64,000 nucleotides of DNA, from positions 8,898-72,897 of the forward strand of contig DAISYQ010000011.1 of NCBI GenBank assembly GCA_036825195.1. Reading direction: 5' to 3'. The DNA comes from UBA2210 sp036825195 (GTDB lineage: Bacteria; Desulfobacterota; Syntrophia; Syntrophales; UBA2210). The position numbers and the translations under genes were made by a program. The notes beneath the pieces were generated by a model. The model had not been told where the DNA came from. It worked only from the letters and a program-made list of their open reading frames with translations, and ran no database searches. Every line of letters starts with the position of its first letter. Positions within the stretch are counted from its first letter, which is position 1. Shown one piece after another: positions 16,319-25,766 of the stretch.

Positions 16319-17074
16319 TTACTCCATGTTATGGAAGTTTACCCAGAGGACGGCGCCGATCTCCACATCCTTATCCTTGATTTTCTCCGCCGCTGTGTTC
16401 AGAGCGGCGAACCCCCACCATCCGGCTTTGGGGGCGGCATAGGTAAAGACCCCGTTGATATCGGTCATGACGACCTGGGTGATAAACACATCGTCGGGAG
16501 CCGTGAACTTCTTTTCCTGGTTGAAGTACTCCACCTCTACCGGACAGTTCGGTACGGGTTTTCCGTCGAGCATGACCACGCCCTGGAAAACATTACCCGC
16601 GTACAGCCCGAAGGGCCTGGCAAGGGGAACGATTTCCGTTTTGATTCCCGTCGGGACATCCCATCCTTCTTCGAGACCGAAGGCACTGAGAATAACCTTC
16701 GTGTAGTGTATGATATAGCAGTCTTCAGCCGGTTCCCAGTAGGGCTGCGGCTCCATGTAGAAGGTGTATACCCCGGGCCGCTTGAAGGTATAGGACGCTT
16801 CCCATGCCTTCTCTCCGAGGACCTGTGTCTCTTTGAGATTCCCCGATAGATCGGTTTTTTCTTCCCCGGCGATCACACCGAACTTAGCCGGTTTTTCGAG
16901 AGGCATGCCTTTCATCTCGAACGGATGAATGAACATCGCCTTGAGGGAGATCTGCCGGGATTCGCCCTGAGAGATAATATCATCGGATGGAATGACCATG
17001 CCGAAGTGGGCATATGCTCCCGGAACAGAGAATAACAATAATGCCAATGCAATGAGTAATACTTTCCTGATCAT
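16319..17074 (-). CDS. DUF4198 periplasmic protein of nickel/cobalt uptake (NikK-like)
   Basis: A secreted 251-residue DUF4198 protein: signal peptide MIRKVLLIALALLLFSVPGA with cleavage before HFGMVIPS, so the mature N-terminus would start with His. Such proteins head nickel-type ECF operons and probably handle metal in the periplasm. Residues such as HPFEMKGM, YFNQEKKF and the end NFHNME contain further His/Met candidates. It is the first gene of the operon. CACGGAGGTG-like sequence upstream (GGAGGT, minus strand) is its ribosome binding site. Confidence 0.85.
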   Translation of the reverse strand: MIRKVLLIALALLLFSVPGAYAHFGMVIPSDDIISQGESRQISLKAMFIHPFEMKGMPLEKPAKFGVIAGEEKTDLSGNLKETQVLGEKAWEASYTFKRPGVYTFYMEPQPYWEPAEDCYIIHYTKVILSAFGLEEGWDVPTGIKTEIVPLARPFGLYAGNVFQGVVMLDGKPVPNCPVEVEYFNQEKKFTAPDDVFITQVVMTDINGVFTYAAPKAGWWGFAALNTAAEKIKDKDVEIGAVLWVNFHNME

Positions 17075-17167
17075 AGAACACCTCCGTAAGATTGTATGAA
17101 GTCAATCTATATCATCTTCGGGAGGATTTAAACAAGAAAAATATTACTTTTTGTACTATTGTAACAC

Positions 17168-17206
17168 CATGAGTATCTTTCATGAGTATTCATGTTATCG
17201 TAACAT
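17168..17206 (-). promoter_or_regulatory. Possible operator of the nickel transporter operon
   Basis: Upstream of nikK there is a perfect 6-3-6 palindrome (ATGTTA-TCG-TAACAT, 17192-17206) and two direct CATGAGTAT repeats (17168-17176, 17181-17189). A metal-responsive repressor such as NikR could bind here, but the sites do not match the E. coli NikR consensus, so the regulator is open. Confidence 0.35.
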
Positions 17207-17317
17207 CCGTACTGGGCACACCAGATCGTTTGAAAAAATGCACCGGTAGTGAATCATTAAGACGGGGTTGGAAGGTTTGTCAAACTCTGATATAACGGCG
17301 ACAAGAAAGGAGTTATA

Positions 17318-17800
17318 ATGGACACGGTATCTTTTACCCCTATAGGTATCATTCACTCCCCCTTCACGGAGCCGAAAGGTATGCCGATTCAGTCGGCAGG
17401 GTCCCGTGATATCGCCGGAACGATCGAGATCGAGCCGCGATACGCGGAGGGTCTGAACGATGTCGAGGGTTTTTCACACATCATATTGATCTATCATTTT
17501 CACCGGGCGAAGGGTCATCTGCTGCGGGTCAAGCCGTTTCTGGATGATACCCTGCGGGGGGTCTTTGCCACACGGGCGCCACGCCGGCCGAATCCGATCG
17601 GCCTGTCCGTTGTACGCCTCACCCGTGTCGAGGGTACGACACTGTATATCGAAGGTGTCGACATCATCGACGGAACGCCCCTTCTGGATATCAAACCCTA
17701 TATCCCGCAATTCGATGACCGCAGGACTGACAGGATCGGCTGGCTTTCGGAAAAGGTGGGCAATGTCTACGATATGAAGGCGGACGAGAGGTTTAAATAA
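17318..17800 (+). CDS. trmO: tRNA (adenine-N6)-methyltransferase TrmO (TsaA/YaeB)
   Basis: Methylates N6 of threonylcarbamoyladenosine-37 in tRNA with SAM. The 160-residue protein is a small single-domain version (E. coli TrmO has 235). Family motifs are IGIIHSPF near the start, FSHIILIYHFH, the signature TRAPRRPNPIGLS and DIIDGTPLLDIKPYIP. AAGGAG lies 6 nt before the ATG. It is divergent from the nickel operon and is followed by the lyase gene after 83 nt. Confidence 0.92.
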   Translation: MDTVSFTPIGIIHSPFTEPKGMPIQSAGSRDIAGTIEIEPRYAEGLNDVEGFSHIILIYHFHRAKGHLLRVKPFLDDTLRGVFATRAPRRPNPIGLSVVRLTRVEGTTLYIEGVDIIDGTPLLDIKPYIPQFDDRRTDRIGWLSEKVGNVYDMKADERFK

Positions 17801-17883
17801 ATAAAATACATACAAAAGGAAAGCATTGTTAATTTTGTTTTCCTGAAAACAAGACATTCAAATCTTATAAATAGGTATTTGGC

Positions 17884-19023
17884 ATGACACATGATTTTGA
17901 CAAACTCATCGACAGGCGCGGTACGAACAGCCTGAAATGGGATCTGTACAAGGGGAGGGACGTCATTCCCATGTGGGTGGCGGACATGGATTTCCGGGTT
18001 TCAACGGCAATTATCGAAGCCCTGCGGGCCCATGTCGACCATGGCGTATTCGGCTATACGCTCGTTCCCGATGAACTGACCGATGTGGTCATCGAGAGGC
18101 TTGCCACGCAGTACCGATGGAAAATTGAGCGAGACTGGATCGTATGGCTCCCGGGTCTGGTGACGGGGATCAACGTGGCCTGCCGCGCCGTAGGCAATGC
18201 CGGCGATGAGGTTCTGACCATGGTACCGATCTATCCTCCCTTTCTGACGGCTCCGGGAAATTTTTCGCGGGGACTCATAAAAGTTCCACTTATGGAAGGT
18301 GGGGAGGGCTGGGAAATCGATTTTGACCTCCTTGAACGCTCCGTAACACCGAGTACCCGGCTTCTTTTGCTGTGCAACCCCCATAATCCCACCGGAAGGG
18401 TCTTTACCAGCGACGAACTCTCGAAACTGGCGCAGATCTGCGAACGGCACGACCTTGTGATCTGTTCCGATGAGATCCACTGTGAACTGGTGCTCGACAG
18501 GGACAAGAACCATATCCCTACGGCTGCCCTGAGTCCGGATGTGGAGAAACGGACTATAACGCTCATGGCTCCCAGCAAAACCTTCAACATACCGGGGCTG
18601 GGCTGTTCGTTCGCCGTTATTTCCGACGAACCGCTCCGAAAGCAGTTCCTGCAGGCGATGAAAGGCATCGTACCCCATGTCAACGCCCTGGGTTATACGG
18701 CGGCGCTGGCGGCCTACCGGGACAGTCGGGACTGGCACGTGGCGATGATCGATTATCTCGCGAAGAACCGGGACATCGTCGAGCGGGCTGTCGAAACAAT
18801 GCCGGGCCTGTCCATGCACCATGTGGAGGCCACCTACCTGGCGTGGATCGATACCAGGCAGACCGGCATGGACAACCCCGTCAGGACCTTCGAGGAAGCC
18901 GGGGTGGGTCTCTCTGACGGTAAGCCCTTCGAAGGGGAAGGGTTTGTGCGGTTGAACTTCGGCTGTCCCCGATCGGTGCTGGATGAGGCCTTGGCGAGAA
19001 TGCGGAAAGCCTTTTGCCTATGA
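17884..19023 (+). CDS. PLP-dependent C-S lyase, PatB/MalY family
   Basis: Class I/II fold-type aminotransferase homologue that cleaves C-S bonds of cystathionine or related thioethers. The N-terminus (FDKLIDRRGTNSLKWD, then VIPMWVADMDF) is the classic start of the family. The PLP lysine is in MAPSKTFNIPGL, and the substrate arginine region is GFVRLNFGCPRS. 379 residues is close to E. coli MalY (390). A weak ribosome binding site precedes. It may serve cysteine or methionine metabolism. The exact thioether is unknown. Confidence 0.87.
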   Translation: MTHDFDKLIDRRGTNSLKWDLYKGRDVIPMWVADMDFRVSTAIIEALRAHVDHGVFGYTLVPDELTDVVIERLATQYRWKIERDWIVWLPGLVTGINVACRAVGNAGDEVLTMVPIYPPFLTAPGNFSRGLIKVPLMEGGEGWEIDFDLLERSVTPSTRLLLLCNPHNPTGRVFTSDELSKLAQICERHDLVICSDEIHCELVLDRDKNHIPTAALSPDVEKRTITLMAPSKTFNIPGLGCSFAVISDEPLRKQFLQAMKGIVPHVNALGYTAALAAYRDSRDWHVAMIDYLAKNRDIVERAVETMPGLSMHHVEATYLAWIDTRQTGMDNPVRTFEEAGVGLSDGKPFEGEGFVRLNFGCPRSVLDEALARMRKAFCL

Positions 19024-19146
19024 CTGTTTCCTCCCAGCTCAGCCTGTTATGTGGGTAAGAAAAAACGATCATCTCTCTATTCCTCTATTGACATTCAACC
19101 GAACAATGAACAATGTTAGCCGGAATGAAAGGAATCGGTTACAAGC

Positions 19147-20067
19147 ATGAACATAATTAATACCATTATCCCCATATTTCTCATCATCGGTGTAGGCTGG
19201 TTCGCACGGAAAAAGAGCTGGATGACGGATACATTCGTCAATCCGGCAAATCGCCTGGTGTACTATCTGGCGATCCCCGCATTGATCTTTAAGGCGATCT
19301 ATTCAAACCCGTTGAAATCGAACATCAATGTCACAGTTCTTGCCATAACCCTGTCAAGCGTGTGCATCACGGCCTTTCTGGTGTGGCTGATCAGTTCATC
19401 CGTGAAAGCTCGATCAACTCGCGGTACCTTTATTCAGAGTTCTGTGCATGGGAATCTTGGTTATTTCGGCCTTGCGGTTGTATTCTATTATCTTGGCCGT
19501 GAAGGGTTGGTGAAGGCGAGTCTGATTGCCGCTTTTATGATGATCGTGCAGAATTTTATTTCGGTTTTCGCCCTGCAGGTTTATTCCGGTGATGCGAGGG
19601 AAGATCAGCGAAGCCTGTGGTTTTTTGCCAAAAAGATCATGAGCAATCCGGTGATTCTCGCCGCACTTCTTGGAATCGCTTTTTCTCTGACCGGTCTGAA
19701 ACTCCCTTCCGTCATCAGTCGAACCCTGGATATTATCAGTTCGTTCGCATTGCCCCTGGCGCTGCTGATTATCGGTGCAACCCTGTCCTTTAAGGTCATC
19801 AGGTCGCGACCGTTGCACCTGTTCGCGTCTTCCGTCTTGAAAGCGATTGTCCTGCCCGGAATGGGTGTCTTTCTTTTTCGCATGTTTGATATCGGTCCGG
19901 ATCTCTTTTTGCCGGGGCTGATACTGCTGGCGGCGCCGACGGCAACGGTTGCCACTGTCATGGCAAAGGAGATGAACGGGGATATCGAATTTGCGGGAGC
20001 GGCTGTGTCGTTGAGTACCTTGCTGTCGGCAGTCACATACACATGGTGGCTCCATTTCGTTTCGTAG
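19147..20067 (+). CDS. AEC-family permease (auxin efflux carrier-like)
   Basis: A 306-residue integral membrane protein with ten predicted helices in two five-helix repeats. It starts MNIINTIIPIFLIIGVGWFARK, the usual start of AEC transporters. The mid-region PLALLIIGATLSF and the last repeat PTATVATVMAKEMNG carry the family's crossover signature. Bacterial AEC members export or import malate, malonate or other dicarboxylates. The substrate here is unknown. The gene is convergent with nfnB. Confidence 0.85.
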   Translation: MNIINTIIPIFLIIGVGWFARKKSWMTDTFVNPANRLVYYLAIPALIFKAIYSNPLKSNINVTVLAITLSSVCITAFLVWLISSSVKARSTRGTFIQSSVHGNLGYFGLAVVFYYLGREGLVKASLIAAFMMIVQNFISVFALQVYSGDAREDQRSLWFFAKKIMSNPVILAALLGIAFSLTGLKLPSVISRTLDIISSFALPLALLIIGATLSFKVIRSRPLHLFASSVLKAIVLPGMGVFLFRMFDIGPDLFLPGLILLAAPTATVATVMAKEMNGDIEFAGAAVSLSTLLSAVTYTWWLHFVS

Positions 20068-20176
20068 AGACATGCAATAGGACCGAACGCGCCTCTGAAA
20101 ACACGCCGTCCTCCGTGCAGGAGTTCCCTCTCATGTACGTCTCGGAGTGTATGGTTTCAATCGGTCCGAAAGGGCC

Positions 20177-21727
20177 CTACGACTTCTTTTTCTTGTCCAG
20201 GACAGCCTGAAGATCGGCTAAGGCCTCGTACACCTGTTCGTCGGTCGTCTTGGGATACCGTTTGATGTATTCGTCGATGGCGCTCTGCATGGCGGCAGTC
20301 AACTGGGTCGGATCGCCCAGGTGCAGGTAGTCGTCGATGGCCCGCGCGGCTTCGCGGCCCATCCCCATTGCCAGAATCACCGTGGCCGCTCCCAGCACGA
20401 TGTCGCCGCCGGCGAACACCCCGTCCTTGGAGGTCATAAGTGTCTCTTGATTGACGATGATGTTGCCGCCCTCCCTGGTCTCGATATCGGGAGTGGTCAG
20501 CGGGATCAGCGGGTTCGGACCGTTACCGATGGCTATTATCACCGTGTCGACGTCCAGGGTGTAGTTGCTGCCCTCGATCGGCACCGGCCGGCGGCGGCCG
20601 CTGTCATCGGGTTCACCCAGTTCCATCCGCAGCAGTTCCATCTGCGTGATCCGCCCCTTCTCGTTGCCGATAAACCGGATCGGGTTGGTCAGCAGCCGGA
20701 AGTCGACACCCTCCTCTTTGGCGTGCTCGATTTCTTCATCCCTCGCCGGCATTTCGGTCTCGCTGCGCCGGTAGATCAGATAGGAATTCTCGGCTCCCAG
20801 GCGCAGGGCGGTGCGGGCGGCGTCCATGGCGATATTGCCGCCGCCGATCGTAGCCACGTTCTTGCCGTGAAGGGTAGGGGTGTCGTATTTGGGGAAGTCG
20901 TACGCCTTCATCAGGTTCGAGCGGGTCAGGTATTCGTTGGCGCTGTAGACGCCGATCAGGTCCTCGCCGGGAATACCCATGAACCACGGCAGTCCCGCGC
21001 CGGTACCGATGAACGCGGCGTCGAACCGTTCGAGCAGTTCATCCAGCGTCTCGGTCTTGCCGATGACGTAGTTGACATGCAGTTTGACGCCCATCTTCTC
21101 CAGCATGCGCACTTCGATCTCGACGATCTCCTTGGGGAGCCTGAATTCCGGAATGCCGTAGATCAGAACGCCGCCCGGTTTGTGCAGCGCCTCGAAGATC
21201 TCGACCTCGTGCCCCAGCCGCGCCAGGTCGCAGGCCACGGTCAGGCCGGCCGGACCGGCGCCGACAATCGCGATCCGCTTGCCCGTCGGCGGTTGGATGA
21301 CCGGAATCTCGATGTCACCGCTTTTGCGCTCCCAGTCGGCGACAAACCGCTCCAGCCGACCGATGGCCACCGGTTCATATTTTTTCCCGAGGATGCACTT
21401 GATCTCACACTGCTCCTCCTGGGGACACACCCGGCCGCAGATCGACGGCAGCATGTTGGTCTCTTTCATCTTGCGGATCGAACCGCGGAAGTCACCGTCG
21501 GCGATCAGTTTGACAAAACCGGGGATGTCGATGCCGACCGGACAGCCGGTGACGCACAGAGGTTGTTTGCACTGGATGCAGCGCGATGCTTCAAGCATCG
21601 CCGTTTTTTCGGAATAGCCGTGAGGCACCTCGTCAAAGTTGTGTCGACGGACATGGGCCGGCTGCTCGGGCATCGGCTGGCGGGGAACTCGTTCCTTTAC
21701 GGGTGTTTTATCTGTATTACCAGTCAC
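20177..21727 (-). CDS. nfnB: Electron-bifurcating NADH-dependent ferredoxin:NADP+ oxidoreductase, large subunit NfnB
   Basis: Large (NfnL/SudA-type) subunit. Together with NfnA it bifurcates electrons from NADPH to NAD+ and ferredoxin, or works in reverse. 516 residues: the N-terminal part has Cys motifs for two 4Fe-4S clusters (CIQCKQPLCVTGCP and CGRVCPQEEQCEIKC), then an FAD motif (IAIVGAGPAGLT) and an NADPH motif (NVATIGGGNIAMD). It is longer at the C-terminus than NfnB (about 465). GTG at 21727 is preceded by AAAGGTG and overlaps nfnA by 11 nt. Glutamate synthase small subunits look alike, but the adjacent NfnA-type gene decides the call. Confidence 0.9.
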   Translation of the reverse strand: MTGNTDKTPVKERVPRQPMPEQPAHVRRHNFDEVPHGYSEKTAMLEASRCIQCKQPLCVTGCPVGIDIPGFVKLIADGDFRGSIRKMKETNMLPSICGRVCPQEEQCEIKCILGKKYEPVAIGRLERFVADWERKSGDIEIPVIQPPTGKRIAIVGAGPAGLTVACDLARLGHEVEIFEALHKPGGVLIYGIPEFRLPKEIVEIEVRMLEKMGVKLHVNYVIGKTETLDELLERFDAAFIGTGAGLPWFMGIPGEDLIGVYSANEYLTRSNLMKAYDFPKYDTPTLHGKNVATIGGGNIAMDAARTALRLGAENSYLIYRRSETEMPARDEEIEHAKEEGVDFRLLTNPIRFIGNEKGRITQMELLRMELGEPDDSGRRRPVPIEGSNYTLDVDTVIIAIGNGPNPLIPLTTPDIETREGGNIIVNQETLMTSKDGVFAGGDIVLGAATVILAMGMGREAARAIDDYLHLGDPTQLTAAMQSAIDEYIKRYPKTTDEQVYEALADLQAVLDKKKKS

Positions 21728-22622
21728 TGTTCTTCACCTTTCGGATTTCCGCTTCCAGTTTGGACAGACGCTTCTTGCGGGCTTCAACGTCCATGGCGCG
21801 CCGGTTTTCCCAGTTTTTCAGCGCCTCTGCTTCCTGTTCGTCATAGGCGCTGAGACGTTTGATCATTAATTCCCAGTCCACCTTATGACCGTCAAACTCC
21901 GGACCGTCCACACAGGTAAATTTGGTTTCACCGCCGATATTGACGCGGCAGCAGCCGCACATGCCGGTTCCGTCGACCATGAGAGCGTTCAGGCTGACTA
22001 CCGTCGGGATATTGTATTCCTCGGTTACCTTGCACACGAACTTCATCATCACCGCCGGACCGATGGCGATGCATAGATCGACCTTCTTGCCGCTCTCAAG
22101 AATCTCCTTGAGCGGTTCCGTCACGAGCGCCATTCGGCCATGGCTGCCATCGTCGGTGCAGACGATCAGTTCGTCGCTGACGACCTGCAGTTCATCTTCG
22201 AGGATTTCCAGGTCCTTCCCCCGCGCGCCGACGATCGAGATCACGTAGTTACCGGCTTTCTTCAGCGCCTCTGCGATCGGGAACAGGGGTGCCTTGCCGA
22301 TCCCGCCGCCGACACAGACGACCGTTCCGTACTTCTCGATATGTGTCGGCTGACCGAGTGGTCCCACCACATCGAGGATCGATTCGCCCACCTCCATCTG
22401 TGACAGTTGGCCGGTGGTTTTGCCGGCGGTCTGATAAATCAGGGTGATAGTTCCTTCTTCGGGGTTGGCATCGGCAATGGTCAACGGTATCCGTTCACCG
22501 AAATCATCGATTCGCAGGATGATGAACTGGCCCGCTTTGCGCTTCTTCGCGATCTGTGCGGCCTCGATCACTATCCGGTTGACATCTTTGCCGATTCTTT
22601 CGTGGACAACTATTTTGTGCAT
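21717..22622 (-). CDS. nfnA: NfnA, FAD/2Fe-2S small subunit of the bifurcating transhydrogenase
   Basis: Small subunit, homologous to dihydroorotate dehydrogenase electron-transfer subunit PyrK. 301 residues with an FAD-binding part (RIDDFGERIPLTIAD), a NAD-binding part (VVCVGGGIGKAPLFPIAEAL) and a 2Fe-2S cysteine cluster (GMCGCCRV...CVDGP). The typical DGP-FDGHKVDWELM end is present, followed by a coiled-coil-like tail of about 40 residues. It leads nfnB by overlap, and the promoter is identified just upstream. NfnAB balances NADH, NADPH and reduced ferredoxin, useful with the hydrogenase implied by hydF. Confidence 0.9.
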   Translation of the reverse strand: MHKIVVHERIGKDVNRIVIEAAQIAKKRKAGQFIILRIDDFGERIPLTIADANPEEGTITLIYQTAGKTTGQLSQMEVGESILDVVGPLGQPTHIEKYGTVVCVGGGIGKAPLFPIAEALKKAGNYVISIVGARGKDLEILEDELQVVSDELIVCTDDGSHGRMALVTEPLKEILESGKKVDLCIAIGPAVMMKFVCKVTEEYNIPTVVSLNALMVDGTGMCGCCRVNIGGETKFTCVDGPEFDGHKVDWELMIKRLSAYDEQEAEALKNWENRRAMDVEARKKRLSKLEAEIRKVKNSDW

Positions 22623-22672
22623 GCCTTCCCTCCTGAAAATGATATCCTGGGAAACACCCCCAACTGTTCCAC

Positions 22673-22701
22673 AGTGTAGAGAGAACGCCTTTGTATGTCA
22701 A
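22673..22701 (-). promoter_or_regulatory. Promoter of nfnAB
   Basis: On the minus strand, TTGACA (22701-22696) and TACACT (22678-22673) are separated by 17 nt, about 50 bases before the nfnA start codon. It matches the sigma-70 consensus at 6/6 and 4/6 positions. Confidence 0.75.
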
Positions 22702-22787
22702 GGGATATTGGCCTGATTGTAATTGACAGAAGTCTGCCTTTTCCCTATCATCCCACGTTTGTACCCCAGTGCCATACAAATAGTGGG

Positions 22788-23978
22788 ATGAAAGCGGCAA
22801 TGAAAAATAACAATTCCAGACTGATCTTACGAATCGGTGTAGCAACGCTCTGCCGGGTTGTGTCCAATACTGCCCGCCGGTTTGTCTATCCCTTTGCGCC
22901 TGCCCTCTCGCGGGGTCTTGGTGTTCCGCTCCCTGCCGTTACATCTCTCATAGCGGTCAATCAGTTTACAGGTATCATGGGTCCTTTCTTTGCTCCCCTG
23001 GGGGATCGCTGGGGATACAGGATTATGCTTCTTGCAGGGCTGGCGCTTTTATCGCTGGGGATGCTGGCAGCAGGACTTCTTCCCTTTTACGGGGTTGTCC
23101 TTATTGCCCTCTTTATGGCCGGTCTCGGTAAAAATATCTTTGATCCGGCGATCCAGGCATATGTCGGGGATCGCGTGCCGTATGCGAGGCGCGGGTTTGT
23201 AATCGGGATCATGGAGATATCCTGGGCCGGCAGCGCTCTTGTCGGTATCCCGCTCATGGGCCTCGTGATCGAGCATATGGGCTGGCGGGCCCCCTTCTTT
23301 GTTCTGGGCGGATTGGGGCTGATGGGTCTGGCAGTTCTCGGAGCGTTGATACCCGCAAAGAGTGGCAGGCAGAAGGGTTACAATGCTTCTGTTACCCCTC
23401 TCGCGGCCTGGCGGCAGCTGGCCGGGAATCGTACCGCTCTGGGTGTACTCGGCTCTGCATTCTGTATCTCTGTTGCAAACGACAATTTTTTTGTTGTCTA
23501 CGGCGCATGGCTTGAGGGAGGATTCGGACTCAGTCTCGTCGCTCTCGGAATGGCAACAACGGTTATCGGCGTGGCCGAGCTTCTGGGCGAGGGGCTCACG
23601 GCATTCCTTTCCGACCGCATTGGATTGCATCGTTCGGCAATCACAGGTCTTGCCCTTTCGGGGCTCAGCTATGTTCTCCTGCCCTGGTGCAGCTCGACTC
23701 TGACGATGGCCCTTGTTTCTCTCTTTATCATATTTGTAACCGTCGAATTTACGATCGTTACCAGCCTTTCGATTTGTACCGAGGTCCTGCCGGGAGTGCG
23801 GGCAACCATGATGTCGGGCTATGTGGCGGCGGCAGGGATAGGGCGAGTCATCGGGGCGCTTCTCGGCGGACCGGTCTGGCTCATGGGTGGAATCGAAATA
23901 ACGGCGGCCGTCTCCGTGGCAATCACCGCCATGGGTCTCATATCACTGGTCTGGGGGTTGCGAGGGTGGCGACCATAA
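22788..23978 (+). CDS. Major facilitator superfamily transporter
   Basis: 396 residues with about 12 hydrophobic helices. The MFS loop 2-3 motif reads GDRWGYRIM, and helix 4 has GLGKNIFDPAIQAYVGDRVPY. It fits sugar-phosphate or drug antiporter-type MFS of short bacterial kind, and the substrate is unknown. The ATG at 22788 is preferred over an upstream frame that begins at 22695 inside the nfnA promoter. A second ATG at 22800 is possible. Divergently placed from nfnAB. Confidence 0.82.
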   Translation: MKAAMKNNNSRLILRIGVATLCRVVSNTARRFVYPFAPALSRGLGVPLPAVTSLIAVNQFTGIMGPFFAPLGDRWGYRIMLLAGLALLSLGMLAAGLLPFYGVVLIALFMAGLGKNIFDPAIQAYVGDRVPYARRGFVIGIMEISWAGSALVGIPLMGLVIEHMGWRAPFFVLGGLGLMGLAVLGALIPAKSGRQKGYNASVTPLAAWRQLAGNRTALGVLGSAFCISVANDNFFVVYGAWLEGGFGLSLVALGMATTVIGVAELLGEGLTAFLSDRIGLHRSAITGLALSGLSYVLLPWCSSTLTMALVSLFIIFVTVEFTIVTSLSICTEVLPGVRATMMSGYVAAAGIGRVIGALLGGPVWLMGGIEITAAVSVAITAMGLISLVWGLRGWRP

Positions 23979-24062
23979 GCCCTCAGTATCACGGTGGGTC
24001 AACTGGCCCCTCATGGATACGGCAGCGCCGATGATCGAGATTATCTGAAAGGGGCTTTCATG

Positions 24063-25130
24063 TCAGGCCGTCGGCAATCGCAAACTATTCTTCATAAACG
24101 ATATCATTGCACCTGTCGCCTTTTCGAAATACTCCCCTTCATAGATATCGAAGTGCCTAATGGGGAATGATATCACCTCCGCTTTGTCGCCCAACGCCTC
24201 CGCCGCTCGTTTGTATGAGTCCGGTGCCGCGAGGTTGTCGTATTCACAGGTAAGAAAGAGTACCGGACATTGTACCCTCTGTGACACCTCGACAGGATCG
24301 GGCCCGTGCTTCATGAAAAACAGGCGGGCGCAGACTTCGTTCCTGAACGTCTTCGAACTCTGCACGAGTCTGGCATATCCTTCGAAGGCCTCCGGCGCGG
24401 TGAACATGGCGACGCTCCCCGGTCTGCCGACGATAGGGAAGGTGTGCGGCGAGAGGCCGAATCGGGATCGCCCCTTGTCGCGCTGGGCGTGAACGAAGAG
24501 ACGGAGAAAGAAACAATAACCCTCGCGTTTTAAGTAGAGCCTGCCGTCCACTTTGTGATCGATGGCCCCGCATTGGGAGATAACGGCGGCGATCCTCTCG
24601 TCTTCGGCGGCGATGACCAGTCCGTATCCCCCGGCGGCCGACGTGCTCCACAGCACGATCTTTTCGGCATCGATCTCGTTTCGACTCCGGGCGTAGTCAA
24701 CCGCCGCGCGCAGGTCGTCGAGCTGATACGAGACATCGTAGACCTGTCTCGGCTCTCCGTCGCTTTCTCCGAAGTGGCGGTAGTCATAGGACAGAACGGC
24801 CAATCCGGCCTCGACGAACCGCACCGCGTATGACTCCAGCAAGCCGTCCTTGGTACCGCCGAAACCGGTACTCATGATAACGCACGGAACGGGTCGTGCA
24901 GTATCTTCCGGCAGGTACAGCCATGCCCGTATAGTCGTTCCGCTCACGGAGAATTCCACGTCATGCCGGTAGGGTGGTGGCGCCGTATCTTCACTGAGAT
25001 CTTCCGATTGTCTATAGATCGGCTGTTCGGGGACCGACAGGACCGGAAGGAAAATAATGACGATCAGGTAGATCAGAACAATGCAGATCCAGATACCAAA
25101 CCCCATAAGTGCTCCCATCAGGACTGTCAT
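24063..25130 (-). CDS. Membrane-anchored alpha/beta hydrolase
   Basis: Serine hydrolase of unknown substrate, 355 residues. The N-terminus is a hydrophobic helix (about 5-30). The hydrolase core shows STGFGGTKDG (oxyanion hole), the nucleophile elbow LWSTSAAGG, where a Ser replaces the first Gly of the usual G-x-S-x-G, Asp in CEYDNLAAP and His in IRHFDIYEG. The start overlaps the stop of the TetR gene by four bases, so it is probably the target of that regulator. A dienelactone hydrolase- or acyl-peptidase-like function is possible. Confidence 0.78.
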   Translation of the reverse strand: MTVLMGALMGFGIWICIVLIYLIVIIFLPVLSVPEQPIYRQSEDLSEDTAPPPYRHDVEFSVSGTTIRAWLYLPEDTARPVPCVIMSTGFGGTKDGLLESYAVRFVEAGLAVLSYDYRHFGESDGEPRQVYDVSYQLDDLRAAVDYARSRNEIDAEKIVLWSTSAAGGYGLVIAAEDERIAAVISQCGAIDHKVDGRLYLKREGYCFFLRLFVHAQRDKGRSRFGLSPHTFPIVGRPGSVAMFTAPEAFEGYARLVQSSKTFRNEVCARLFFMKHGPDPVEVSQRVQCPVLFLTCEYDNLAAPDSYKRAAEALGDKAEVISFPIRHFDIYEGEYFEKATGAMISFMKNSLRLPTA

Positions 25131-25705
25131 GTTTCACCTCCTGCCTTTGTTTTAACATCGGACCGCGCGAGTAATCCGAAGAAAAAGAATGTGCGCATCT
25201 GTTCCTGAAATTCGCCGTAATCCGAGAAGATCGTTTTCCAGCTTTCGTCCCGGACGATTCCGTTGAGCCGTTCAGTAACGAGCCAGATCAGTTCCGGAGA
25301 AAGATCGGACCGGATCTCTCCCTTCTCCTGGGCATCGGCAATGTTTTTCATGTAGCGCCGCTTTGCCTCTTCAACGACGTCATCGAGCGTGTACAGCTCG
25401 TGGATGAATTCGTCCTTCATGCGCGCGAAAAACTCTATGCGCCATCGGGTCATCAAGGCTATCTTCTCCGGAAAGGGGATATCCATGGCGCTGATTTCGT
25501 CGAATCGAGCGAATCCGGTTTCGATCAGTTCGTCTCTGATGTTTCGGATCAGATCCGTTTTATTGGTGAAGTATTTATAGAATGTAACCTTGCTGACCCA
25601 GGCCGTCCGGCAGATTTCTTCGACCGTTACCCGCTTTGTCCCGAAACGGGAGAAGAGATCGGTAGCCGTTCTGATTATCTGGGTGCGCTTCCCGGATTCT
25701 TTCAT
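25127..25705 (-). CDS. TetR-family transcriptional regulator (25.1 kb)
   Basis: 192 residues. The N-terminal HTH is standard: IIRTATDLFSRFGTKRVTVEEICRTAWVSKVTFYKYFTNKTDLI. The C-terminal ligand-binding domain is diverged and ends in hydrophobic FFFGLLARSDV. It is translationally coupled with the hydrolase (ATGA overlap), and a dyad lies just upstream of it, so autoregulation and control of the hydrolase (and possibly of the divergent enoyl-CoA hydratase) are likely. Confidence 0.88.
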   Translation of the reverse strand: MKESGKRTQIIRTATDLFSRFGTKRVTVEEICRTAWVSKVTFYKYFTNKTDLIRNIRDELIETGFARFDEISAMDIPFPEKIALMTRWRIEFFARMKDEFIHELYTLDDVVEEAKRRYMKNIADAQEKGEIRSDLSPELIWLVTERLNGIVRDESWKTIFSDYGEFQEQMRTFFFFGLLARSDVKTKAGGET

Positions 25706-25730
25706 GGCATTACTTTACTGAATAGCAAAA

Positions 25731-25766
25731 AGTGTACGATATTTGTCTTTCGCATACACTATCGTA
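25731..25766. promoter_or_regulatory. Operator-like dyad between tetR and the enoyl-CoA hydratase gene
   Basis: Two interleaved inverted repeats: AGTGTA (25731-25736) with TACACT (25755-25760), and TACGATA (25735-25741) with TATCGTA (25760-25766). It lies 26 bases before the TetR start codon in a divergent region, the expected location of a TetR operator. Confidence 0.5.

Noticed and set aside
20321..21853. 510-codon plus-strand frame opposite nfnB
   Set aside because: It is the antisense of nfnB and ends in low-quality sequence. GC-rich third positions make such shadows common.
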